DNA of 38,051 nt from Prevotella sp. UBA3757 (GTDB taxonomy: Bacteria; Bacteroidota; Bacteroidia; Bacteroidales; Bacteroidaceae), in contig DFGF01000081.1 of NCBI GenBank assembly GCA_002371715.1, forward strand, positions 1-38,051, given 5' to 3'. Both the position numbers and the translations under genes were made by a program. Under the pieces are notes generated by a model, which searched no databases, was not told the DNA's origin, and saw only the letters and a program-made list of their open reading frames with translations. Below are positions 25,310 to 32,583 of the stretch, in pieces. Positions within the stretch are counted from its first letter, which is position 1; every line of letters begins with the position of its first letter.

Positions 25310-25349
25310 AAAAAAGAACGATAGAACGATATTCAACTATCATTCTATC
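25310..25349 (-). terminator. Intrinsic terminator after the CYTH gene
   Basis: On the minus strand GATAGAATGAT, an 8-base loop and ATCGTTCTATC form an 11-bp stem with one G-U type mismatch, followed by GTTCTTTTTT. It stands about 58 bases after the CYTH stop codon and closes the fadD-like/prfB operon before the fimbrial promoter. Confidence 0.7.
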
Positions 25350-25406
25350 GATAAAGATTAAAGTCTGATAAAAAAGTACGGATATTTCGATTGGATATAA
25401 ACGAAC

Positions 25407-25889
25407 CTACTTGTCCGTTCGCCATTCACGGTACGGATGCTGGCTCAGCTGGCTATTATAATAGCGGCGGTCGCCGGTGACTTCCTCACCGATGAATGCC
25501 GGTTTAGCGAAGGTTTCGGTTTGGAATGCCAACTCCACCTCGGCCACCACGAGGCCGGCATTGTCGCCATGAAACTCATCGACCTCGAAGGTATGGGGAC
25601 CTGATTTCACCAGCCAGCGCGTCTTGTCGATGACACCAGCCTCACAGAGCAGTATCAACTGCTCGGCGTCAGACAGGGGTATTTCCTGTTCGAACTCGTA
25701 GCGCGACAGGCCCCCGTCGGGCGACGGTCCCTTGATGGTCAGGAAGCCTTGCTGGTCGCGGATGCGCACACGCACCGTCTTGCCACGCTGCCGACAAATA
25801 TATCCCTGCTGGATATGATAGGAAGAAAAAGCCTCGTGCTTGTACGAATCGTCAAGCACGAGGAATTTGCGTTCAATTTCAAGTGCCAT
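25407..25889 (-). CDS. CYTH-domain protein (triphosphate tunnel metalloenzyme)
   Basis: 160 residues from the ATG at 25889; the open frame extends further upstream but MALEIERKFLV is the standard family start with the ExExK motif (E4, E6, K8). Further tunnel residues are visible in TVRVRIRDQQGFLTIKGP and in FEVDEFHGDN...LVVAEVEL. CYTH proteins bind metal ions and triphosphate compounds; bacterial members include inorganic triphosphatases and class IV adenylate cyclases, and the substrate here cannot be told. Its ATG overlaps the TAA of the small gene before it (TAATG), so translation is probably coupled. Last gene of the operon, followed by a terminator. Confidence 0.9.
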   Translation of the reverse strand: MALEIERKFLVLDDSYKHEAFSSYHIQQGYICRQRGKTVRVRIRDQQGFLTIKGPSPDGGLSRYEFEQEIPLSDAEQLILLCEAGVIDKTRWLVKSGPHTFEVDEFHGDNAGLVVAEVELAFQTETFAKPAFIGEEVTGDRRYYNSQLSQHPYREWRTDK

Positions 25890-26032
25890 TATGCCATCAT
25901 TGAGTAAGTCCAAATGAGATAGATGATAGCCAGGGCGATTAATCCGCCGAAAATCCAAGCTACTATCTTCTTGCCTTGTTCTTCTTGTTTCTTGGCATAA
26001 GCCTCCCGTTTTTGATTAACTTTCTTGTTCAT
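25889..26032 (-). CDS. 47-residue membrane peptide
   Basis: ATG at 26032, TAA at 25889-25891. The product starts MNKKVNQKREAYAKKQ, a charged Lys/Glu/Gln-rich head of ~22 residues, and continues with one hydrophobic segment (residues ~23-42: IVAWIFGGLIALAII...) before a short tail. This is the layout of a single-pass inner-membrane protein with the basic head in the cytoplasm. It stands 49 bases after prfB, and its stop codon overlaps the CYTH start by one base. The tight coupling and clean topology support a real gene; no family is recognised by me. Confidence 0.75.
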   Translation of the reverse strand: MNKKVNQKREAYAKKQEEQGKKIVAWIFGGLIALAIIYLIWTYSMMA

Positions 26033-26081
26033 AACTGTAATATTTAATGTTTAGTAATGCTTAATGTCCAATGTTCATCGT

Positions 26082-27203
26082 TCAATCTTCTTCAGAGGAG
26101 GGGAACTCCATCAGGTAAGCCTTGATGAAATCGTCGATTTTGCCATCCATCACGCCATCGACATCTGATGTCTGGTAGTTGGTGCGGTGGTCCTTGACAC
26201 GGCGGTCATCAAACACATAGCTGCGAATCTGGCTGCCCCACTCTATCTTCTTTTTCCCGGCCTCTATCTTTGCCTGTGCCTCCAGGCGCTTCTGCATGGC
26301 GCGGTCATAGAGTTGCGAGCGCAGCAGGGCCATGGCACGCTCCTTGTTCTTGGGCTGGTCGCGCGTCTCGGTATTCTCAATAAGGATTTCCTCTTCCTCG
26401 CCGGTATCAGGGTCTGTGTACCAATAGCGCAGGCGTACACCCGACTCCACCTTGTTAACGTTCTGACCGCCAGCACCACTGGACCGGAAGGTGTCCCACG
26501 AAAGTTTGGCAGGGTCGACATAGACCTCAATGGTATCGTCGACCAGCGGACTGACGAAAACGGAGGCAAACGAGGTCATTCGCTTTCCCTGAGCATTATA
26601 GGGCGACACGCGTACCAGGCGGTGGACGCCATTTTCGGACTTCAAGTAGCCATAGGCATATTCGCCGCCCTCTATCTGCATGGTGACACTCTTGATACCG
26701 GCCTCATCGCCATCCTGCAGGTTGGCAATGCTGACCTTATAGTCGTGAGCCTCAGCCCAGCGCTGGTACATGCGCATCAGCATCTGTGCCCAGTCCTGCG
26801 CCTCGGTACCACCGGCACCGGAATTGATTTTCAGCACGCACTCCATGGGGTCCTCCTTCTGACGGAGCATGTTTTTGAGTTCCAACCGCTCTATGCAGTC
26901 AATGGCCTTGGCATAATCGTCGTCAACTTCCTGCTCGGTCACCATCTCTTCCTTATAGAAATCGAAGGCCAGCTGTAGTTCGTCGGCTGCCGTGCGCACC
27001 TCCTGATAGCCATCAAGCCATTTCTTGATGCCTTTCACTTTTTTCATCTGCTCCTCGGCACGCTTCTGGTCTTCCCAGAAATCAGGAGCCTGTGTACGAA
27101 GTTCTTCCTCTTCGTACTCCATTTTCTTCTCGTCTATTTTCAGGTACTTATACAGCGCATCCGCCCTATCAAGTACATCCTTTAACTGGTCACTTGTTAT
27201 CAT
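26082..27203 (-). CDS. prfB: Peptide chain release factor 2
   Basis: 373 residues, normal length. It recognises UGA and UAA stop codons and releases the finished peptide on the ribosome. The catalytic GGQ lies at 245-247 (SGAGGQNVNKVESG). The stop-codon recognition tripeptide, SPF in E. coli RF2, reads SPY here (S200-P201-Y202 in RLVRVSPYNAQ). Other RF2 blocks are INSGAGGTEAQDWA and WGSQIRSYVFDD. The programmed +1 frameshift found early in many prfB genes is absent: the frame runs without a stop through LYKYLKIDEKK. Its ATG follows the TAA of the acyl-CoA synthetase gene with no gap, so the genes are coupled. Confidence 0.95.
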   Translation of the reverse strand: MITSDQLKDVLDRADALYKYLKIDEKKMEYEEEELRTQAPDFWEDQKRAEEQMKKVKGIKKWLDGYQEVRTAADELQLAFDFYKEEMVTEQEVDDDYAKAIDCIERLELKNMLRQKEDPMECVLKINSGAGGTEAQDWAQMLMRMYQRWAEAHDYKVSIANLQDGDEAGIKSVTMQIEGGEYAYGYLKSENGVHRLVRVSPYNAQGKRMTSFASVFVSPLVDDTIEVYVDPAKLSWDTFRSSGAGGQNVNKVESGVRLRYWYTDPDTGEEEEILIENTETRDQPKNKERAMALLRSQLYDRAMQKRLEAQAKIEAGKKKIEWGSQIRSYVFDDRRVKDHRTNYQTSDVDGVMDGKIDDFIKAYLMEFPSSEED

Positions 27204-29027
27204 TTATTCTTCGTACATCTTATCTATCGCATCGCGATAATTTTCATTGAGGACTCTACGGCGAATCTTGAGCGTATTGGTCAGTTCGCCCTTCTCCATC
27301 GAGAAATGATGGGGCAGCAGGGTGAAGCGCTTCACCTGCTCGTAGTGGGCTAACTGCTGCTGGAGCGTATCGATGCGCTCCTTCATCATCTCTACAATCT
27401 GCGGATTCTGGCAAAGCTCCTCACGCGAGTCAAAGGCGATGCCGTGGTCGCGTGCATACTCCTCCAGCAGACTATAGACCGGAATGATAAGAGCCGACAC
27501 AAACTTGCGCTGGTCGGCAATGATAGCTATCTGGTCAATGTACTTGTCGACCAAGAGCTTCGACTCAATCATCTGAGGGGCTATATACTTACCATTTGAG
27601 GTCTTGAACAAATCCTTGATACGCTCCTTCAGGAACAGCTCGCCATCCTTCAGATAGCCGGCATCTCCTGTACGGAAATAGCCATCCTCCGTGAAGGCAG
27701 CCTTTGTCAGGTCATCACGATTATAATAGCCGACGGTAATCGTCGGACCCTTCAGCAGGATTTCGCCCTCCTCGCTGACCTTGATGCTGATACCCTCGAT
27801 AGGCTGGCCGACGCTGCCGACGGTGTAAGGCTCGCCCAAATGGTCACAACTGACCGTGGCGAGCGACTCGGTGAGGCCATAGCCAACAACCATATTGATG
27901 CCGATGGAATGGACGAATTCCTCCACAAACGGGCTGACGGCGGCACCTGCCGTCGGGAAGAAATGAGCGTTCTCCAGTCCCAACTCCTTACGCACCAGCG
28001 AGAACACCGTGCGGTTCAGCATCTCGTACTCCATATGGAGCGCCAAGGGCGGCTTTTTGCCCAAACTGAGATATTCTATGTTGTGCTTCCGTCCTACGGC
28101 AAGGGCATGCCTGAACACCTTACGCTGTACGGCACTGGAATGCTCAATCTTGTCCATGACGCCCATATAGACCTTCTCCCAGAAACGGGGCACCGCCGAC
28201 ATGCAGGTAGGATGTGTCTCCCGCATGGATTGCTGCACCTGCTGCGGGTATGTGTTGACGATCATGCGTGCACCGGCATACAGGCACAGTATAGCCCAGC
28301 CGCGCTCAAAGATATGGGTGTAGGGCAGGAAATTCATGATGCGGTCGTCCTCGGTCACCGGCACGCACTTGCTGTTGGCCACCATGGCCGCGTTAAACTG
28401 TCCGTGGGTCAGGATGACGCCCTTCGAGTCTCCCGTCGTGCCGCTGGTATAGAGAATATTGGCCACGTCGTCGAACGACGCCTCTTGCTGCAGCCGCTCC
28501 ACCTCTGTCTGGCGAGGCAGGCTCTCGCCTAACTTCAGGAAATCGGCGAAATAGACGGCATTGGGGTCGTGAGAGGAAATGTGCACCTTCGGGTCGAACA
28601 CGATGATGCGCTCCAGCGTAGGACACAGTGAGAAGACGCGACGTGCCTTGTCGTACTGATCCTGCTCACCGACAAACAAATACCGCACCTTGGCATCGTT
28701 AATCATAAACTGAATCTGCTGCTCGGAACTGGTAGCATAGAAGGGAATGGTCACGGCACGAATGCCCCACGCTCCGAAGTCGCACTCGATGTACTGTACC
28801 GAATTCTGCGAGAAGATGCCAATGTTCTCCTGCACCTTCACACCCAGGTTCAGCAGGGCGTTGCTCACCTGCTTAACAGTCTGCGACACCTGGTTCCATG
28901 ACAACGACTTCCACTCCGAACCTCCAAAATCCTGATAAATCAGCATTTCCCGGTCACCATACTTCCTGGCCTGTTCATGAACCAGAACTGACATGTGATA
29001 ATTCGTCTGCATAAGCGCTTTCTCCAT
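27204..29027 (-). CDS. Long-chain acyl-CoA synthetase (AMP-forming)
   Basis: 607 residues from the ATG at 29027; the frame stays open upstream, but a -7 promoter element at 29040-29047 excludes the earlier Met. The enzyme activates fatty acids to acyl-CoA through an acyl-AMP. Visible motifs: the AMP-binding loop YTSGTTGDSKGVILTHGQ near residue 190, VVGYGLTES near 390, and the hinge/C-terminal block YFRTGDAGYLKDG followed by LKERIKDLFKTSNGKYIAP. This form belongs to the FAA1/FadD-like long-chain group of Bacteroidetes. It likely acts at the inner membrane. It leads the operon with prfB, the small membrane peptide and the CYTH gene. Confidence 0.9.
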   Translation of the reverse strand: MEKALMQTNYHMSVLVHEQARKYGDREMLIYQDFGGSEWKSLSWNQVSQTVKQVSNALLNLGVKVQENIGIFSQNSVQYIECDFGAWGIRAVTIPFYATSSEQQIQFMINDAKVRYLFVGEQDQYDKARRVFSLCPTLERIIVFDPKVHISSHDPNAVYFADFLKLGESLPRQTEVERLQQEASFDDVANILYTSGTTGDSKGVILTHGQFNAAMVANSKCVPVTEDDRIMNFLPYTHIFERGWAILCLYAGARMIVNTYPQQVQQSMRETHPTCMSAVPRFWEKVYMGVMDKIEHSSAVQRKVFRHALAVGRKHNIEYLSLGKKPPLALHMEYEMLNRTVFSLVRKELGLENAHFFPTAGAAVSPFVEEFVHSIGINMVVGYGLTESLATVSCDHLGEPYTVGSVGQPIEGISIKVSEEGEILLKGPTITVGYYNRDDLTKAAFTEDGYFRTGDAGYLKDGELFLKERIKDLFKTSNGKYIAPQMIESKLLVDKYIDQIAIIADQRKFVSALIIPVYSLLEEYARDHGIAFDSREELCQNPQIVEMMKERIDTLQQQLAHYEQVKRFTLLPHHFSMEKGELTNTLKIRRRVLNENYRDAIDKMYEE

Positions 29028-29039
29028 ATAACTTTGGTG

Positions 29040-29047
29040 CAAAGGTA
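29040..29047 (-). promoter_or_regulatory. -7 element of the acyl-CoA synthetase gene
   Basis: Minus-strand TACCTTTG fits TAnnTTTG and ends 12 bases before the ATG at 29027, predicting a leader of only a few bases. No -33 TTTG is visible in the T/C-rich stretch upstream. Confidence 0.6.
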
Positions 29048-29090
29048 CAAAAAAAAGTGAAAAACGAAAAGTGAAAAGTAAAAAAATTAG

Positions 29091-29098
29091 TATCTTTG
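29091..29098 (+). promoter_or_regulatory. -7 element of the M20 deacylase gene
   Basis: TATCTTTG fits TAnnTTTG and ends 8 bases before the ATG at 29107, so the transcript should start at or within a few bases of the start codon. This also argues against the earlier in-frame Met at 29071. It is divergent from the element at 29040-29047. No -33 TTTG is visible in the purine-rich upstream DNA. Confidence 0.65.
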
Positions 29099-29106
29099 CA
29101 GCAATT

Positions 29107-30159
29107 ATGGATATCAATCAATTAACTCATGAAGCCGTTGAACTGCTGCAACGGCTGATTGCTACGCCATCCGTCAGCCGTGAGGAGGGTGCTGCAGCAG
29201 ATATTTTGGCCGATTTCATCGGAAAGTGTGGACTGCCTGTCAGGCGAATCGGCAACAACATCCTGGTCCAGGAGGCCATAGACGCCAACAAGCCCACCTT
29301 GTTGCTGAATGCACATATCGACACCGTAAAACCGGTAAGCACCTGGACGCGCGACCCGTTTACGCCAACCATCGAGGACGACATCCTCTACGGGTTAGGG
29401 TCTAACGATTGTGGCGGCGGACTGGTCAGCCTGCTCCAGGTCTACCGCGTCCTACGCACGCGCGATATACCTTATAATATAGTATACCTGGCCAGCTGCG
29501 AGGAGGAGGTGAGCGGCAAGAACGGATTTTCGCTGGCACTGCCCGAGCTGCCAAAGACTGATGTGGCCATCGTTGGCGAACCGACCGGCATGCAACCGGC
29601 CATAGCCGAAAAGGGACTGATGGTCATTGACGGTGTGGCACATGGCAAAAGCGGCCATGCGGCCCGTGACGAGGGTGTCAATGCCATCTACGAAGCACTT
29701 GACGACCTCGTCTGGCTGCGGAATTACAAGTTCCGCAAGAAGAGCCTGCTGTTAGGCCCTACCAAGATGATGGTCACTGTGATTAATAGCGGTACGCAGC
29801 ACAATGTCGTGCCCGACGAATGCCGTTTCGTCATCGATGTGCGTACCAACGAGTTCTACCAAAACGAGTACCTGTTCAACTTCCTGCAGAAGCACATGAA
29901 GAAGTGCGAACTGACAGCCCGCTCATTCCGCCTGTCGTCATCACATATTCCCGTAGACCACCCACTGGTACAACGCTGTATCAGGATGGGCATGTCTCCC
30001 TACGGCTCTCCGACGCTGAGCGACCAGGCCCTCATGCCCTTCCACTCGTTTAAGTTAGGGCCTGGCGACAGTGCCCGCAGCCATAGTGCTGACGAGTACA
30101 TCCGTATTTCGGAGATCAGTCACGCCATTTCCACCTATACTGAGCTGCTATCTTCCTAA
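29107..30159 (+). CDS. M20-family deacylase (ArgE/DapE-like)
   Basis: 350 residues from the ATG at 29107. A zinc-dependent amidohydrolase that removes an acyl group from an amino acid. Metal and catalytic residues are in place: H70 and D72 (NAHIDTVKP), D101 (GSNDCGGG), the Glu pair within E132-E134 (SCEEEVSG), E in VGEPTG, and a late H in DSARSHSADEY. The dimerisation domain with HGKSGHAARDEG and NSGTQHNVVPDECRF is complete. In Bacteroidetes such proteins are usually annotated as ArgE; arginine synthesis there can pass through succinylated intermediates, so the acyl group is uncertain. Single gene with its own promoter, overlapping the convergent EnvC-like gene by 12 bases. Confidence 0.88.
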   Translation: MDINQLTHEAVELLQRLIATPSVSREEGAAADILADFIGKCGLPVRRIGNNILVQEAIDANKPTLLLNAHIDTVKPVSTWTRDPFTPTIEDDILYGLGSNDCGGGLVSLLQVYRVLRTRDIPYNIVYLASCEEEVSGKNGFSLALPELPKTDVAIVGEPTGMQPAIAEKGLMVIDGVAHGKSGHAARDEGVNAIYEALDDLVWLRNYKFRKKSLLLGPTKMMVTVINSGTQHNVVPDECRFVIDVRTNEFYQNEYLFNFLQKHMKKCELTARSFRLSSSHIPVDHPLVQRCIRMGMSPYGSPTLSDQALMPFHSFKLGPGDSARSHSADEYIRISEISHAISTYTELLSS

Positions 30160-31725
30160 CCAACTCTCGGGATTCAGCTTGGCAGTTTCCCTTCGCAGCT
30201 GGAACTGTAGGATGTTGTCCTGTCCTACCCGTCCCAACACCTGACGAGTGGAAACCTTCTGTCCGCGGTGTACGTTGACACTGGCAAGATTGCAGTAGAC
30301 GCTGATATAGCTGCCGTGACGCACCATGACAACCATCGTACCGCCGAAGCTGAACACTGCGCTCACCTCGCCGTCGAAGATGCTGCGAGCCTGAGCACCG
30401 GCATTGCCCTGGATATTGATGCCCTTGTTGTCGAGCGTCACATTGTGCAAGCCCTCGACGTTATACTGGCCAAAGTGGCTGACAATGCGATAGCTGCCGG
30501 TGATAGGCATGGGCAGACGACCGCGATTGCTCTCAAAGCTGCCACTGATGCGCATATCCTCAGTAGGCGCATTCAGCACGGCCTCAGCCTCCTTACGGGC
30601 AGAAGCCACCTCCTTGGCATGCTCGCGGGCTTCAGCCTCAGCACGACGTTCAGCATTCAGACGGGCTTCCTCTGCCTCGCGGGCCTTGCGTTCTGCGGCT
30701 TCACGGGCCTTCTTGTTCTTGGCAGCAATGGCCTCCTGTCTGGCCCGCTCCTCACGCGCCCTGGCCTCAGCTATACGCCGGGCATTCTCACGGGCAGCAG
30801 CCTCGGCGGCAGCCTTTTTACGTGCCAGTTCGGCCGCACGCTTCTTGGCGGCCTCAGCCTCGGCACGACGCTTGGCCTCGGCAGCAGCACGCGCTTTCTG
30901 GCGCGCCACCTCTTCAGCTATCAGACGGTCAATCTGTGCATTCAGTGCAGCATCTTTTTTCTTCTGTTGGGCAATAATGCCCTGAATGGCCTTCTGCTCC
31001 TTTTGCAGCGTCTTCACCACCTGTTGCTGTTCGGTCTGCTTTCCCTCCAAAGAGCGCCGTTCCTGCTCGCCCTTGGTCAGCAGTTCCTGTTTGTGCTGTT
31101 GCGCATTGGCAATTTCCTGAAACTTCAGGTTCACCTCCTCTTCCTCAGCCTTGATGCGATCGCCCTGAACGCGTTGATAGGAAGCATATTCACGCATGAA
31201 GCGCATACGACGCAGCATCTGTGTCAGGTTGTCGGCACTGAAGATAAACATCAGCTGACTCTGGGTAGAGCGGTTGCGGTGCATATAGCGCATCGACTTG
31301 ACGTAGTTTTTCTTGGTCTTCTCTAGCTTCGCCTGCAGTAAATCCAGCTGTCCGAGCAGCATCTCTATCTCTATGTCGAGATTAGAGAGGTCACTTTTTA
31401 TCGTGTCCAAAGCCCGCCGTTTCCCCTCAATCTCGTTATTGAGCGCCATCAAGTTGCGAAGACGTTTTCTGACATCCCTCTCATTATTCTGGAGCCTGTG
31501 CTCCTGCTCCTTAATCTGCTTTTGTATCTGCTGGCGTTGCTTTTCGAGAGCCTGCACCGTGGTGGCAGGTTTTTGCCCACTGCCCTTCGTCGTCTTTCTC
31601 TGGGCAGCAGACGTCTTCCGGGAAGTTACAGTCTTCCCGGGAGTCTTCTTCGTGGTTCGCTTTTGCTGGGCATAAGGAGCCAAGGCAAAAGCGAAGAGGA
31701 ACAATACTGTTATTAATCGTCTCAT
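30148..31725 (-). CDS. EnvC-like murein hydrolase activator (degenerate M23)
   Basis: 525 residues. A signal peptide ends near APYAQ, then a basic Thr/Lys-rich stretch, a long coiled coil (~55-275), a very Ala/Arg/Glu-rich helix (~270-385), and a C-terminal LytM/M23 domain (~405-525). The zinc site is missing: the late H-x-H of active M23 peptidases reads LQFQLR, and the first H-x3-D position reads N-V-T-L-D-N. This matches EnvC, which activates cell-wall amidases during daughter-cell separation rather than cutting itself. Last gene of the dut cluster, 9 bases after the DUF4292 gene. Periplasmic. Confidence 0.85.
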   Translation of the reverse strand: MRRLITVLFLFAFALAPYAQQKRTTKKTPGKTVTSRKTSAAQRKTTKGSGQKPATTVQALEKQRQQIQKQIKEQEHRLQNNERDVRKRLRNLMALNNEIEGKRRALDTIKSDLSNLDIEIEMLLGQLDLLQAKLEKTKKNYVKSMRYMHRNRSTQSQLMFIFSADNLTQMLRRMRFMREYASYQRVQGDRIKAEEEEVNLKFQEIANAQQHKQELLTKGEQERRSLEGKQTEQQQVVKTLQKEQKAIQGIIAQQKKKDAALNAQIDRLIAEEVARQKARAAAEAKRRAEAEAAKKRAAELARKKAAAEAAARENARRIAEARAREERARQEAIAAKNKKAREAAERKAREAEEARLNAERRAEAEAREHAKEVASARKEAEAVLNAPTEDMRISGSFESNRGRLPMPITGSYRIVSHFGQYNVEGLHNVTLDNKGINIQGNAGAQARSIFDGEVSAVFSFGGTMVVMVRHGSYISVYCNLASVNVHRGQKVSTRQVLGRVGQDNILQFQLRRETAKLNPESWLGR

Positions 31726-31734
31726 CTCCTTGAT

Positions 31735-32583
31735 TTAGAGTGACATGAAACGACGTAGAATTTCGTCTACCGAGACCTGACGATACTTGCCCGAAAGTTC
31801 GGTACGCGTCTCCCAGTCTTCGTCTGCCCCCAGGTAATTGAGCATCATTTCAAACTTCACCTCCTTATCCGGGGTATTGAACTTCACGTGATGGTCTGTC
31901 GGGAACAGCTTGCGGCCGTTAGGCTTGAAGTCAAGATAGTCCCAGTTGAGCTGATAGTTGCCACGGAACTTATCTTTATACAAGACATTGGCCATCTTCA
32001 CCTGGGCGTTACCTTTGTCGGCCAACCAGCGATACGACAGCTTACCGCTCTCCATAGAGATGACAGCATCTTCACCCTCCATGTCCGTATTGTAGCTCTT
32101 CAACAGCTCATCGGTTATGTGGGTCTTGCCAGGCTGGAAGAGCTCGTTCCAGAATAAGGCCTGAAGGGCATAGAAGTCAAGTCCGCTATTACGCAGGAAG
32201 TCCAACTGCTGGTAGGGGACTTTCAGAAACAGCTTGTTGATGCGATCCACCACAAGGACATAGTCTTTGGTAAATTCCAGGCGACCAGCCTCGACAAAGC
32301 CAAATGCCATCAGCTGCAGACGGATGACATCGTCACGTTTCATCTTCAAATTTCCTGTGAGCGTCAGTTGCTGGGCACCCACTTCGACCGAGAACTTCAC
32401 CTTGGACGTGATGAAACGAGCATGCTGGGCATTGTCGCTGACTTTCTGCAGAAATGCCTGCTGATGTACCGTCTCCTGGGTTACGGGTGTCGAGCTGACG
32501 ACCTTACGCTTTGAGCCACATCCTGCTATGACGGCAACTGCCAAAACAGCCGCTGCAAACTTCACGATACGTAATGTTTTCAT
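31735..32583 (-). CDS. DUF4292 outer-membrane lipoprotein
   Basis: 282 residues, lipobox VIAGC (Cys22). The body (ARFITSKVKFSVEVG, LTGNLKMKRDDVIRLQLMAFG, EAGRLEFTKDYVLVVDR) follows DUF4292, a Bacteroidetes family whose fold is thought to resemble LolA/LolB-like lipoprotein carriers. Its role may lie in envelope biogenesis. The ATG overlaps the stop of the TPR gene by 4 bases (32580-32583), indicating coupled translation. The cluster dut, TPR, DUF4292, EnvC recurs in Bacteroidales to my knowledge. Confidence 0.85.
   Translation of the reverse strand: MKTLRIVKFAAAVLAVAVIAGCGSKRKVVSSTPVTQETVHQQAFLQKVSDNAQHARFITSKVKFSVEVGAQQLTLTGNLKMKRDDVIRLQLMAFGFVEAGRLEFTKDYVLVVDRINKLFLKVPYQQLDFLRNSGLDFYALQALFWNELFQPGKTHITDELLKSYNTDMEGEDAVISMESGKLSYRWLADKGNAQVKMANVLYKDKFRGNYQLNWDYLDFKPNGRKLFPTDHHVKFNTPDKEVKFEMMLNYLGADEDWETRTELSGKYRQVSVDEILRRFMSL

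Noticed and set aside
27100..27203. Programmed +1 frameshift at the start of prfB
   Set aside because: No in-frame TGA or CTTTGA slip site; the reading frame is continuous from the ATG.
30500..31326. Plus-strand frames opposite the EnvC-like gene
   Set aside because: Shadows of the Ala/Glu/Arg-rich coiled-coil segment.
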